From an uncultured Oscillospiraceae bacterium (GTDB lineage: Bacteria > Bacillota > Clostridia > Oscillospirales > Oscillospiraceae), in the NCBI GenBank assembly GCA_910585155.1, contig CAJUEC010000029.1, positions 1 through 18,282 on the forward strand: a stretch of 18,282 nt of DNA, given 5' to 3'. The position numbers and the translations under genes are program-made. Within the stretch, counting starts at the first letter, position 1, and each line of letters begins with the position of its first letter. Below the pieces are notes generated by a model. That model had not been told where the DNA came from. It worked only from the letters and a program-made list of their open reading frames with translations, and made no database searches. Below are positions 7,236 through 14,216 of the stretch, piece after piece.

Positions 7236-8207
7236 ATGGCGAGACAAGACAAAAATTGCTGCACCCCCTTCAAAACCACCTGCGGCGGGCAGGCACTGCT
7301 GGAGGGCATCCTCATGCAGGGGCCGGAGAAGCGGGCCATTGTGGTGCGCAGGCCGAACGGGGAGCTGAGCATTGAGGAGGAGGCGGTGAAGCCCCGGAGC
7401 GGGCTGGCCAAGCTGCCTTTCATCCGAGGGCTGTTCATCTTCGGGGGCTCCATGGTCCACGGGATGAAGGCGCTGATGCGCTCCGCGGAGCTGTCCGACG
7501 ACGGCTCCGCGCCGGAGGAGGAGCTCACCGGCCTGGACAAGTGGATCAGCGACCACTTTGAGCAGGACAAGGCCATGGGCATTATTATCACCCTGGCGGC
7601 GGTGCTGGGCATCGCCTTTTCCATCGGGCTGTTCATTTTGCTGCCCACTGCCCTCACCGGTCTTCTGGGCCTGGTGTGGACCGGAATGCCCCTGTGGGTG
7701 CGCTCGGTGATCGAGGGGGTGCTGAAGGTGGCCATTTTCATGATCTATCTGTACCTGTGCTCCAAAATGAAGGAGATCCACCGGGTATTCGAGTACCACG
7801 GCGCGGAGCACAAGACCATCTATTGCTACGAAAACGGCCTGGAGCTCACGGTGGAAAACGTCCGCAGGCAGCCCCGGCACCACCCCCGCTGCGGCACCAG
7901 CTTTCTCTTTGTGGTTATCGCGGTGTCCATCTTCCTGTCCATCGCGGTGTTCACCCCGCTGAAGATCGAGAACACCTTCCTGCGCATGGGGCTGCATCTG
8001 CTGATGCTGCCCCTCATCGTGGGGGTGACCTACGAGTTCAACCGCTATGTGGGCGGCCACGACGGGCCGGTCTGCCGCGCCCTCCGGGCCCCCGGCATGT
8101 GGATGCAGAACTTCACCACCTTTGAGCCGGACGACTCCATGATCGAGGTGGGCATTGAGGCGCTGAAACGGGTGCTGCCCGAGGAAAAGGGCGCCGATCA
8201 ATGGTAA
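7236..8207 (+). CDS. DUF1385-family membrane protein
   Basis: The start is ATG at 7236, with AAGGAG nine bases upstream; a frame opening at 7200 would overlap the promoter -10. The 323-residue protein has an N-terminal soluble part with GGQALLEGILMQGP (17-30), typical of DUF1385 (B. subtilis YqhQ group). About four membrane helices lie near 115-147, 157-176, 222-240 and 249-266. Conserved, possibly metal-binding, residues are seen in EYHGAEHKT (187-195) and HPRCGTSF (216-223). The molecular role of the family is unknown to me. In many Clostridia it precedes prmC and prfA; here prmC follows after a repeat element and prfA is absent. Confidence 0.92.
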   Translation: MARQDKNCCTPFKTTCGGQALLEGILMQGPEKRAIVVRRPNGELSIEEEAVKPRSGLAKLPFIRGLFIFGGSMVHGMKALMRSAELSDDGSAPEEELTGLDKWISDHFEQDKAMGIIITLAAVLGIAFSIGLFILLPTALTGLLGLVWTGMPLWVRSVIEGVLKVAIFMIYLYLCSKMKEIHRVFEYHGAEHKTIYCYENGLELTVENVRRQPRHHPRCGTSFLFVVIAVSIFLSIAVFTPLKIENTFLRMGLHLLMLPLIVGVTYEFNRYVGGHDGPVCRALRAPGMWMQNFTTFEPDDSMIEVGIEALKRVLPEEKGADQW

Positions 8208-8210
8208 AAA

Positions 8211-8342
8211 GAAGCGCGGAGCCGTCGTGAGCAGCGTGGATGGAGCACAGCGAGGGCAAAAGCCCAAGAAGGGCCGACAGCCCGGATGGGTTTTGCCCGA
8301 GGCGGAGTGAAGCCGCGCGTGGCGAACAGGCGCAGCGTGACA
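8211..8342 (+). repeat. Dispersed intergenic repeat, copy B (type 2)
   Basis: The copy begins GAAGCGCGGAGCCGTCGTGA three bases after the DUF1385 stop and ends CAGGCGCAGCGTGACA. The inner helix is perfect apart from one bulged G: GGGCAAAA-g-CCCA (8254-8266) with TGGGTTTTGCCC (8287-8298). It fills almost the whole gap to prmC. The left and right ends differ from type 1 and match the second tandem unit at 18117. Confidence 0.85.
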
Positions 8343-8368
8343 ACAACGCAGAGAGGGGGTGAATACCC

Positions 8369-9244
8369 ATGCCCGCAACCTATAATGACTTGTATCTGGA
8401 CGCCCGGAAGGCCCTGAAGGGGGCAGGGGTGGAGCAGGCGCAGCTGGAGGCCCGGGAGCTGCTGTGCTTTGCCTCCGGCAAGGACCGGAAGGAGCTGATC
8501 CGGGATCTGCCCCTGTACGCCTCCGACGGGGTGGCCAGGCGCTTTCGGGAGCTGATGAACCGCCGGATGGCGGGGGAGCCGGTGGCCTACCTCATCGGGG
8601 AGTGGGAATTTTACGGCCTGACCCTGGACGTGTGCCGGGATGTGCTCATCCCCCGGCCGGACACGGAGACCCTGGTGGAGCGGGGCATTTTGTTTCTCCG
8701 GGACCTGCCCGAGCCCGTCCGGGTGCTGGACCTGTGCGCCGGCAGCGGCTGTGTGGGGCTGGCCATCGCGGACAACTGCCCCAATACCCGGGTGATTTTG
8801 GCGGAGTGGTCGGAGGACGCCCTGCGGGTGTGCCGGCAGAACATCCGCCGGTGCGGGCTGACCGACCAGGTCAACCCTGTTCAGGCGGACGCGCTGGAGC
8901 CGCCCCCCCGCATCCTCCGGGATTTCGACTTGATTTTGTGCAATCCCCCCTACATCCCCACCCTGGAGGTGGGACGGCTGGACCCGTCGGTGCGGGACTA
9001 CGAGCCTCGGATGGCCCTGGATGGAGGGGAGGACGGGCTGAAATTCTACCGGGCCGTGGCCAGGAAGTGGAAGCGGGCGCTGCGTCCCGGCGGCAAGCTG
9101 GCGTTTGAGGTGGGGTACGACCAGGCTCCAGCGGTGGAGTACATCCTGGCGGAGAACGGCTTTGTGGATATACAGACCACCATGGACCCGGGGATGCACT
9201 GGCGGGTCGTGGAGGGGAGCGCGGAGGAGGCGGGCAGCGAGTGA
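8369..9244 (+). CDS. prmC: Peptide chain release factor N5-glutamine methyltransferase
   Basis: The protein has 291 residues. An N-terminal helical domain contains ARELLCFASGK and the family-typical RRMAGEPVAYLIGEWEFYG. A Rossmann methyltransferase domain follows, with SAM motif VLDLCAGSG (119-127) and the catalytic NPPY (192-195), which holds the glutamine amide. PrmC methylates the GGQ glutamine of RF1 and RF2 and thereby improves translation termination. The start is ATG at 8369 with a GAGGGGG site upstream. The gene follows DUF1385 as in related genomes, but a release factor gene does not come next. The last eight codons and the stop lie inside repeat copy C1, so the C-terminus (SAEEAGSE) looks derived from the element. 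Confidence 0.95.
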   Translation: MPATYNDLYLDARKALKGAGVEQAQLEARELLCFASGKDRKELIRDLPLYASDGVARRFRELMNRRMAGEPVAYLIGEWEFYGLTLDVCRDVLIPRPDTETLVERGILFLRDLPEPVRVLDLCAGSGCVGLAIADNCPNTRVILAEWSEDALRVCRQNIRRCGLTDQVNPVQADALEPPPRILRDFDLILCNPPYIPTLEVGRLDPSVRDYEPRMALDGGEDGLKFYRAVARKWKRALRPGGKLAFEVGYDQAPAVEYILAENGFVDIQTTMDPGMHWRVVEGSAEEAGSE

Positions 9245-9346
9245 GCTTGGAGCGCAGCGAGGCCGAGCGCAGGGCGGCAAAGGCGCCCCAGACCAGGCCG
9301 AGGCGGAGTGAAAGCGAGCGAGTGTCCTGACCGCTTCGCAGCGTGA
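9218..9346 (+). repeat. Dispersed intergenic repeat, copy C1 (type 1), overlapping prmC
   Basis: AGCGCGGAGGAGGCGGGCAG at 9218-9237 aligns with the left arm of copies A1, A2 and D1, so the element begins inside prmC and contains its TGA stop. It continues GAGCTTGGAGCGCAGCGAGG and ends CCTGACCGCTTCGCAGCGTG. The inner GGCAAAA helix is degenerate here. The left arm GAGGCGGGCAG can still pair with CTGACCGCTTC, with one G:U and one mismatch. Confidence 0.8.
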
Positions 9347-9353
9347 CAACAGG

Positions 9354-9386
9354 GAAGCGCGGAGCCGTCGTGAGCGGCGTGACAAC
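9354..9386 (+). repeat. Dispersed intergenic repeat, copy C2 (type 2, internally deleted)
   Basis: GAAGCGCGGAGCCGTCGTGA is joined almost directly to the end motif GGCGTGACAAC. It therefore keeps both ends of a type 2 element but has lost the middle. It stands in tandem behind C1, just as D2 follows D1. Confidence 0.7.
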
Positions 9387-9407
9387 GCGGAGTGACCGGA
9401 CTAGAAT
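9379..9407 (+). promoter_or_regulatory. Candidate recA promoter, -35 inside the repeat
   Basis: GTGACA (9379-9384) and TAGAAT (9402-9407) are spaced by exactly 17 bases. The -35 is the conserved GCGTGACA end of repeat copy C2. Transcription would start near 9414, about 22 nt before the recA ATG. No LexA-type palindrome is visible here. Confidence 0.55.
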
Positions 9408-9435
9408 ATTGTGATACATAAAGGAGAGAGGATCC

Positions 9436-10536
9436 ATGGCAGAGAAGAAAAAGCAGATCGAGCCCGCCGCTCCGGCGTCGGATAAAAAGAAGGCGCTGTC
9501 CACCTGCATCGCCCAGATCGAGAAGGACTACGGCAAGGGCTCCATTATGCGTCTGGGGGAGAACTCCCACATTGTGGTGGAGGCCATCCCCACCGGGTCG
9601 CTGTCGCTGGACATCGCCCTGGGCATCGGCGGCGTGCCCAAGGGGCGCATCATTGAGATCTACGGCCCCGAATCCTCCGGCAAGACCACCCTGGCCCTGC
9701 ACATCGTGGCGGAGGCCCAGAAGCGGGGGGGCGAGGTGGCCTTCATCGACGCCGAGCACGCCCTGGACCCCACCTATGCCCGGGCCCTGGGTGTGGACAT
9801 TGACTCCATGCTCATCTCCCAGCCGGACACCGGGGAGCAGGGTCTGGAGATCTGCGAGGCCCTGGTGCGCTCCGGCGCCCTGGACGTGGTGGTGGTGGAC
9901 TCGGTGGCGGCCCTCACCCCCCGGGCGGAGATCGAGGGCGACATGGGCGACAGCCATGTGGGCCTGCTGGCCCGGCTGATGAGCCAGGCCCTGCGGAAGC
10001 TGGCGGGGTCCATCGCCAAGACCAACTGCATTGTCATCTTCATCAACCAGCTGCGGGAGAAGGTGGGCGTGGTGTACGGCAATCCCGAGGTAACCACCGG
10101 CGGCCGGGCGCTGAAGTTCTACGCCTCGGTGCGCATGGAGGTGCGCCGCATTGAGGCCATCAAAAACGGCACCGAGATCATCGGCAACCGCACCCGGGCC
10201 AAGATCGTCAAGAACAAGGTGGCCCCCCCCTTCCGGGAGGCGGAGTTCGAGATCATGTACGGCGAGGGCATCTCCAAGATGGGAGAGCTGGTGGACCTGG
10301 CCGTCAAGCTGGACATCGTGCAGAAGTCCGGCTCCTGGTTCTCCATGGGGGACACCCGGCTGGGCCAGGGCAAGGACTCGGTGAAGAAATATTTCAGCGA
10401 GAATCCGGAGATCGCCGCCCAGGTGGACGGGGAGATCAGGGCCAACTCTTACAAGCTCATGAGCAAACAGTCCCAGGCGGCGGCCAAGGCGGCGGGCCGC
10501 GCGGTGGACGTGTCCGCTGATGATTTTGAAGGATAA
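9436..10536 (+). CDS. recA: Recombinase A
   Basis: The 366-residue protein is a complete RecA. It shows Walker A GPESSGKTT (77-85), Walker B DVVVVDS with D155, loop L2 region NQLREKVGVVYGNPEVTTGG, the ATP-cap and DNA-binding RALKFYASVRMEV, and an acidic C-terminus (DVSADDFEG). It is slightly longer than the B. subtilis and E. coli proteins because of an alanine/lysine-rich N-terminal extension of about ten residues. RecA forms filaments on single-stranded DNA, drives strand exchange and triggers LexA self-cleavage. The start is ATG at 9436 with AAGGAG upstream. recX lies downstream, beyond a small inserted ORF. It may be read from the local promoter and also from the DUF1385 promoter. Confidence 0.98.
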   Translation: MAEKKKQIEPAAPASDKKKALSTCIAQIEKDYGKGSIMRLGENSHIVVEAIPTGSLSLDIALGIGGVPKGRIIEIYGPESSGKTTLALHIVAEAQKRGGEVAFIDAEHALDPTYARALGVDIDSMLISQPDTGEQGLEICEALVRSGALDVVVVDSVAALTPRAEIEGDMGDSHVGLLARLMSQALRKLAGSIAKTNCIVIFINQLREKVGVVYGNPEVTTGGRALKFYASVRMEVRRIEAIKNGTEIIGNRTRAKIVKNKVAPPFREAEFEIMYGEGISKMGELVDLAVKLDIVQKSGSWFSMGDTRLGQGKDSVKKYFSENPEIAAQVDGEIRANSYKLMSKQSQAAAKAAGRAVDVSADDFEG

Positions 10537-10576
10537 CTCCATTTTCTGGTCTTTTTAAATCGAATAGAATGATTTT

Positions 10577-10795
10577 ATGAATAAAAAGGTAATTGTGCGT
10601 TTTGTTTGGGATTTATTGATGATCCTGTTTTTCCTTGGCTTTGTCTTCGCTTTGCTTTGGTATACAAACGGTTCTCTTGAGACAATGCCGACGGAAGAAC
10701 AACAAGAGAAGGCGCAGGTAGCGGCCATATTTTCAATGATTATGACTGGCGTTCCCTGTATGCTCTGTACCGCCGTTCGGGGACGGAGGAAATGA
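10577..10795 (+). CDS. Small AT-rich two-helix membrane protein of unknown function
   Basis: This 72-residue ORF lies between recA and recX. It has a basic N-terminus (MNKKVIVRF), a helix at about 9-28 (DLLMILFFLGFVFALLWYT), a charged loop (MPTEEQQEKAQ), a second helix at about 48-66 and a basic tail (RGRRK). This arrangement would put both ends in the cytoplasm. Base composition and codons (AAA, ATT, TTT, GAA) are much more AT-rich than those of its neighbours. There is no clear Shine-Dalgarno; TAGAAT at 10565-10570 lies only six bases before the ATG, which would make a leaderless message if it is a -10 box. I do not recognise the family. It may be a recent arrival, and a coding role is likely but not certain. 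Confidence 0.6.
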   Translation: MNKKVIVRFVWDLLMILFFLGFVFALLWYTNGSLETMPTEEQQEKAQVAAIFSMIMTGVPCMLCTAVRGRRK

Positions 10796-10801
10796 GGAAC
10801 C

Positions 10802-11497
10802 ATGAAAATTGAGAAATTGGAGCCCTCTCAGCACAAGCAGGGCCGCTGGCTGGTGTGGCTGGACGACGCCTCCCTGGTCCGGGTGGGGGAGGGGGAGGTG
10901 GTGTCCCTGGGCCTCTACGCCGGCAAGGAGCTGTCCGACGCCGAGGGGGAGGCCCTGGCCGCCGCCGGGGAGCGGTCCCGGCTGATGGAGCGGGCGGTGG
11001 GCCTGCTGGCCCAGCGTCCCATGTCCCGGAAGGAGCTGCTGGATAAGCTGTGTACGCCGCCCCGGCCAAAGCGGGAAAAATATCCCTATGACAAGCTGGA
11101 CGACGGCCCTGATCCGGCGCTTTTGCAGGCCCAAAGGGAGGCCCTGCGGGAGCGGGCCGAGGGGGTGGCCGACCGGCTCACTGAGCTGGGGCTGCTCAAC
11201 GACGAGGAGTACGGCCGCATGGTGGTGCGCCATTACGCCGCCAAGGGGTACGGCCCCCGGAAGCTCCGGGACGAGCTGTACCGCCGGGGGGTGCCCCGGG
11301 AGTACTGGGAGGAGGCCCTGGAGGAGCGGGAGCCGGACGGAGACCAGGTGCTGGCGCTGGTCCGGCAGAAGCTCCGGGAGGCCGAGCCCACCCGGGAGAA
11401 TTTGAAGAAGGTGTCCGACTATCTGGCCCGGCGGGGGTACGGGTGGGATGAAATCTCGTCCGCGCTGGACCGGCTCCGGGAGGAATCAGAATGGTAG
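10802..11497 (+). CDS. recX: Regulatory protein RecX
   Basis: The 231-residue protein shows the helical repeats of RecX: LLAQRPMSRKELLDKL, LTELGLLNDEEYGRMVVRHY, AAKGYGPRKLRDELYRRGVP and, at the end, LARRGYGWDEISSALDRL. The N-terminal 70 residues form the extra domain common in Firmicutes RecX (KIEKLEPSQHKQGRWLVWLD). A low-complexity charged segment at about 90-115 (PPRPKREKYPYD) lengthens the first repeat. RecX binds RecA filaments and modulates their growth and activity. The start is ATG at 10802 behind a GAGGAA site, six bases after the small membrane ORF. The stop overlaps the start of the GNAT gene (ATGGTAG). Confidence 0.92.
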   Translation: MKIEKLEPSQHKQGRWLVWLDDASLVRVGEGEVVSLGLYAGKELSDAEGEALAAAGERSRLMERAVGLLAQRPMSRKELLDKLCTPPRPKREKYPYDKLDDGPDPALLQAQREALRERAEGVADRLTELGLLNDEEYGRMVVRHYAAKGYGPRKLRDELYRRGVPREYWEEALEEREPDGDQVLALVRQKLREAEPTRENLKKVSDYLARRGYGWDEISSALDRLREESEW

Positions 11498-11922
11498 ACA
11501 AGGTGAACGGAGAATCTCCGCGGACAATACGCGAGCTGACGCGGTTTGATATGGACGAAATCCTTCCGCTCTATACCGCTGTGGGCTGAACAAATTACAC
11601 GGACCGGCCTGATATGCTGAAAAGCGCGTTGGAGCACTCCCTGCTGGTGCTGGGAGCGTATGACGGAGACAGGCTGGTGGGCCTTCTCCGGGCGGTGGGG
11701 GACGGGTTTTCCATCGTATTCATCCAGGATGTGCTGATTCTTCCCCTGTACCAGCGTCAAGGAATGGGGACGATGCTCTTTGGCGCGCTGATGGAGCGTT
11801 ATCCGGAGGTGTACCAGATGGAGCTGGCTGCGGATGACACATGGGAGACCGCCGCGTTTTACCAGTCTCTGGGGTTCCGGCGGGATCGGGACATAGGCTG
11901 CTGTGCTTTTATGAAGATGTGA
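11491..11922 (+). pseudogene. GNAT-family N-acetyltransferase interrupted by one in-frame TGA
   Basis: A good start (ATG 11491, with GGAGG about seven bases upstream, overlapping the recX stop) opens a frame of 32 codons ending LPLYTAVG. Then comes TGA at 11587-11589, and the same frame continues with TNYTDRPDMLKSAL to a stop at 11920-11922. The related family reads VGWTNY here, so TGA replaces TGG (Trp33). The rest looks intact for a protein of about 143 residues: QDVLILPLYQRQGMGTML contains the acetyl-CoA loop Q/RxxGxG (88-93), and AAFYQSLGF follows the usual C-terminal pattern. Reinitiation at ATG 11614 would give 102 residues lacking the first strand and helix. Possible explanations are a recent nonsense mutation, TGA readthrough or a sequence error. 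Confidence 0.8.
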
Positions 11923-11934
11923 GGAGTTTTTTGC

Positions 11935-13254
11935 TTGAATGTTGCGTTTATATCCCTGGGCTGCGCCAAAAACCTGGTGAACACCGAGCAGATGATGGCC
12001 CTGTGCCGGGACGCGGGCCACACCGTTACCGGCGACCCCGAGGGGGCCGATGTGGCGGTGCTCAACACCTGCGGCTTCATTGAGTCCGCCAAGAGCGAGG
12101 CCATTGACGCCATTTTGGAGCTGGCGGCGCTGAAGCAGGCGGGGAAGCTGAAAAAGCTGCTGGTGGCGGGCTGCCTCAGCCAGCGCTACCCCGACGACAT
12201 CCGCTCCGAGCTGCCTGAGGTGGACGGCCTGCTGGGCACCGGCAGCTACACCGATGTGGTATCCGCCGTGGAGCGGGTGATGGCGGGGGAGCGGCCGGAG
12301 TATTTCGGGCCCCTGGCCCAGGCCGACGACGACGGCGAGCGGTGGGTGACCACCCCGCCCTGGACGGCCTACCTGAAAATTGCCGAGGGCTGCTCCAACG
12401 GCTGCGCCTTCTGCGTCATCCCCAGGCTGCGGGGAAAGTACCGCAGCCGGTCCATGGAGGCCCTGCTGCGGGAGGCCAAAACCCTGGCGGATCGGGGGGT
12501 GAGGGAGCTCATCGTCATCGCCCAGGACATCACCCGGTATGGGCTGGACCTGGGGGACGGGACCACCCTGGCCAAGCTGCTCACCGAATTGTGCAAGCTG
12601 GACTTCCACTGGATCCGGCTCCACTACCTCTACCCGGAGGCGGTGACCGATGAGCTGATTCAGGTCATTGCCCGGGAAAAGAAGATCGTCCACTATCTGG
12701 ACATCCCCATTCAGCACGCCAACGACGGCATTTTGAGGGCCATGCGCCGCCGCAGCACCCGGGCGGAGATCGAGGCGCTGTTCGCCAAGCTGCGCGCCGC
12801 CATGCCCGACGTGGTGCTGCGTACCTCCCTGATCTGCGGCCTGCCCGGCGAGGGGGAGGCGGAGTTCGAGGAGCTGTGCCAGTTCCTGCGGGAGCAGAGG
12901 CTCCAGCGGGCGGGGGTGTTCCAGTTCTCCCTGGAGGAGGGCACCCTGGCCGCCGCCATGGAAAACCAGGTGGACCCGGACACCGCGGCCCGCCGGGTGG
13001 AGCTGGTGGTGGATATCCAATCCCGCATCATGGATGGGTACAATGAGGACCGGCTGGGCGCCTGTATGGAGGTGCTGTGCGAGGGCTTTGACCCCGAGGC
13101 GGGCTTCTACGCGGGCCGCACCTACGCCGACTCGGTGGATATCGACGGCCGGGTGCTGTTCACGGCGGCGGGGCTGGTGCCGGCGGGGGAGTTCGTGTGG
13201 GTGCGGATCACCGGCGTGTCCGACGGCGACCTGACGGGGGAGGCGGAGGAATGA
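11935..13254 (+). CDS. rimO: Ribosomal protein uS12 methylthiotransferase
   Basis: The 439-residue protein begins NVAFISLGCAKNLVNTEQMM. The N-terminal UPF0004 domain provides cysteines C10, C46 and C80 for the auxiliary cluster. The radical-SAM domain carries C153, C157 and C160 in CSNGCAFC, followed by IPRLRGKYRSR. A C-terminal TRAM domain (from about 375) ends the protein. The order NLVNTEQ, then CVIPRLRGKYRSR, marks RimO rather than MiaB. It adds a methylthio group to an aspartate of ribosomal protein S12. The start is TTG at 11935, with GAGGAG eight bases upstream; no ATG gives the conserved N-terminus. The stop overlaps the next start as ATGA. Confidence 0.95.
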   Translation: MNVAFISLGCAKNLVNTEQMMALCRDAGHTVTGDPEGADVAVLNTCGFIESAKSEAIDAILELAALKQAGKLKKLLVAGCLSQRYPDDIRSELPEVDGLLGTGSYTDVVSAVERVMAGERPEYFGPLAQADDDGERWVTTPPWTAYLKIAEGCSNGCAFCVIPRLRGKYRSRSMEALLREAKTLADRGVRELIVIAQDITRYGLDLGDGTTLAKLLTELCKLDFHWIRLHYLYPEAVTDELIQVIAREKKIVHYLDIPIQHANDGILRAMRRRSTRAEIEALFAKLRAAMPDVVLRTSLICGLPGEGEAEFEELCQFLREQRLQRAGVFQFSLEEGTLAAAMENQVDPDTAARRVELVVDIQSRIMDGYNEDRLGACMEVLCEGFDPEAGFYAGRTYADSVDIDGRVLFTAAGLVPAGEFVWVRITGVSDGDLTGEAEE

Positions 13255-13628
13255 CGCTTTACCACTGCTCGCCCACGCCGGGGCTGAGGGTGCTCAAGCC
13301 CAGCGTGACCCAATACTTCGGCAAGCCCAGACAGGTGTGCCTCACGGCCAGCCTGCCCATGGCGCTGATGTACGGCGTGAAGCACTTTGAGTACGCCTAC
13401 GGCTACACGGGGGCTGGAAGGGTCTATTATGAGGAATACCTCCTGGGGGAAAAGCGGCGGCGCTGGGTCGTCCGCGCCGAGGCGGACACCATCCGGGAAA
13501 AGGGTCTGCTGACCCGGCCCGGCGACCCCTTTGCCCGGTACCTGCGGGAGAAATACCCGGAGAGCTGGGCGCTGGCCGCCCGGGAGGCAATGGAAGAACA
13601 GGCGGAACATAAAGGAGGAACACCATGA
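13251..13628 (+). CDS. Small protein of unknown function, possibly ADP-ribosyltransferase-like
   Basis: The 125-residue protein starts at ATG 13251, overlapping the rimO stop by four bases, and its own stop overlaps the pgsA start by four bases, so all three are probably translationally coupled. It begins MTLYHCSPTPGLRVLKPS and continues VCLTASLPMALMYGV. The pattern Y-H-x-S/T-P near the N-terminus, then an xLTAS strand and an Ala-rich helix, is reminiscent of small ADP-ribosyltransferase-fold proteins, in which H and T/Y line the NAD pocket. This is a resemblance by eye only. There is no signal peptide or membrane segment. The charged C-terminus (REAMEEQAEHKGGTP) is probably flexible. A housekeeping link to rimO or pgsA is not shown by sequence. 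Confidence 0.8.
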   Translation: MTLYHCSPTPGLRVLKPSVTQYFGKPRQVCLTASLPMALMYGVKHFEYAYGYTGAGRVYYEEYLLGEKRRRWVVRAEADTIREKGLLTRPGDPFARYLREKYPESWALAAREAMEEQAEHKGGTP

Positions 13629-14161
13629 ACTTACCCAACAAACTGACCATGCTGCGCGTCATCCTCATCCCTGTGTATCTGGTGCTGTGGCACCTGGACT
13701 TCCCCGGCAACAACTACGCCGCCCTGGCGGTGTTCGTGGTGGCCAGCCTCACCGATTTGCTGGACGGCTACATCGCCCGGAAGCACAATCTGGTCACCGA
13801 CTTCGGCAAGTTCATGGACCCGCTGGCGGACAAGATGCTGGTGCTCACCGCCATGACCTGCTTCTGCGCCATGGGCCGGTTTCCCGACTGGGCGCTGGTC
13901 ATCGTCATGGCCCGGGAGTTCGCCGTGTCCGGCCTGCGGATGGTGGCGGTGGACAACGGTCGGGTCATCGCCGCCGGGTGGTCGGGCAAGGTGAAAACCG
14001 CCTCCACCATGGTGTGCCTGTGCCTGATGCACCTCACCGCGCTGCCCATACCCATGTGGGTGCTGGACTGGACGTGCATTATCGTCATCGCCGCCACCAC
14101 CCTGTACTCCGGCGTGGAGTACTTCGTGAAGAACCGGGATGTGCTCAACTGGAACAAGTGA
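13625..14161 (+). CDS. pgsA: CDP-diacylglycerol-glycerol-3-phosphate 3-phosphatidyltransferase
   Basis: The 178-residue integral membrane protein begins MNLPNKLTMLRVILIPVYLV, the usual PgsA start. The CDP-alcohol phosphatidyltransferase motif DG-x2-AR-x8-G-x3-D-x3-D is complete: D44, D47, G48, A51, R52, G61, D65 and D69. The family moves the phosphatidyl group from CDP-diacylglycerol to glycerol-3-phosphate, the committed step of phosphatidylglycerol synthesis. About five to six hydrophobic segments follow. AAAGGAGG lies just upstream, within the end of the preceding gene. A hairpin terminator follows its stop, so it closes the recA-to-pgsA run. A close paralogue such as cardiolipin synthase is possible, but the N-terminus fits PgsA best. 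Confidence 0.93.
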   Translation: MNLPNKLTMLRVILIPVYLVLWHLDFPGNNYAALAVFVVASLTDLLDGYIARKHNLVTDFGKFMDPLADKMLVLTAMTCFCAMGRFPDWALVIVMAREFAVSGLRMVAVDNGRVIAAGWSGKVKTASTMVCLCLMHLTALPIPMWVLDWTCIIVIAATTLYSGVEYFVKNRDVLNWNK

Positions 14162-14168
14162 CAACCCA

Positions 14169-14196
14169 GGGCCGGACCGTTTGGTCCGGCCCCTTT
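14169..14196 (+). terminator. Hairpin terminator after pgsA
   Basis: A perfect 10-bp GC-rich stem, GGGCCGGACC (14169-14178) with GGTCCGGCCC (14183-14192), has loop GTTT and is followed only by CTTT. The short T tract may allow some read-through into the alpha-glucosidase gene, whose AAAGGAGG site begins at 14201. Confidence 0.75.
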
Positions 14197-14216
14197 GGTC
14201 AAAGGAGGATAACGCC

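Noticed and set aside
8337..8366. A prmC promoter using GTGACA from repeat copy B
   Set aside because: The hexamer 17 bases downstream (TGAATA) is a poor -10, and transcription would begin at or past the prmC start codon.
11587..11589. TGA as a selenocysteine codon in the GNAT gene
   Set aside because: The family has Trp here, not Cys. I see no convincing SECIS-type hairpin directly after the codon, and no reason for selenium in an acetyltransferase.
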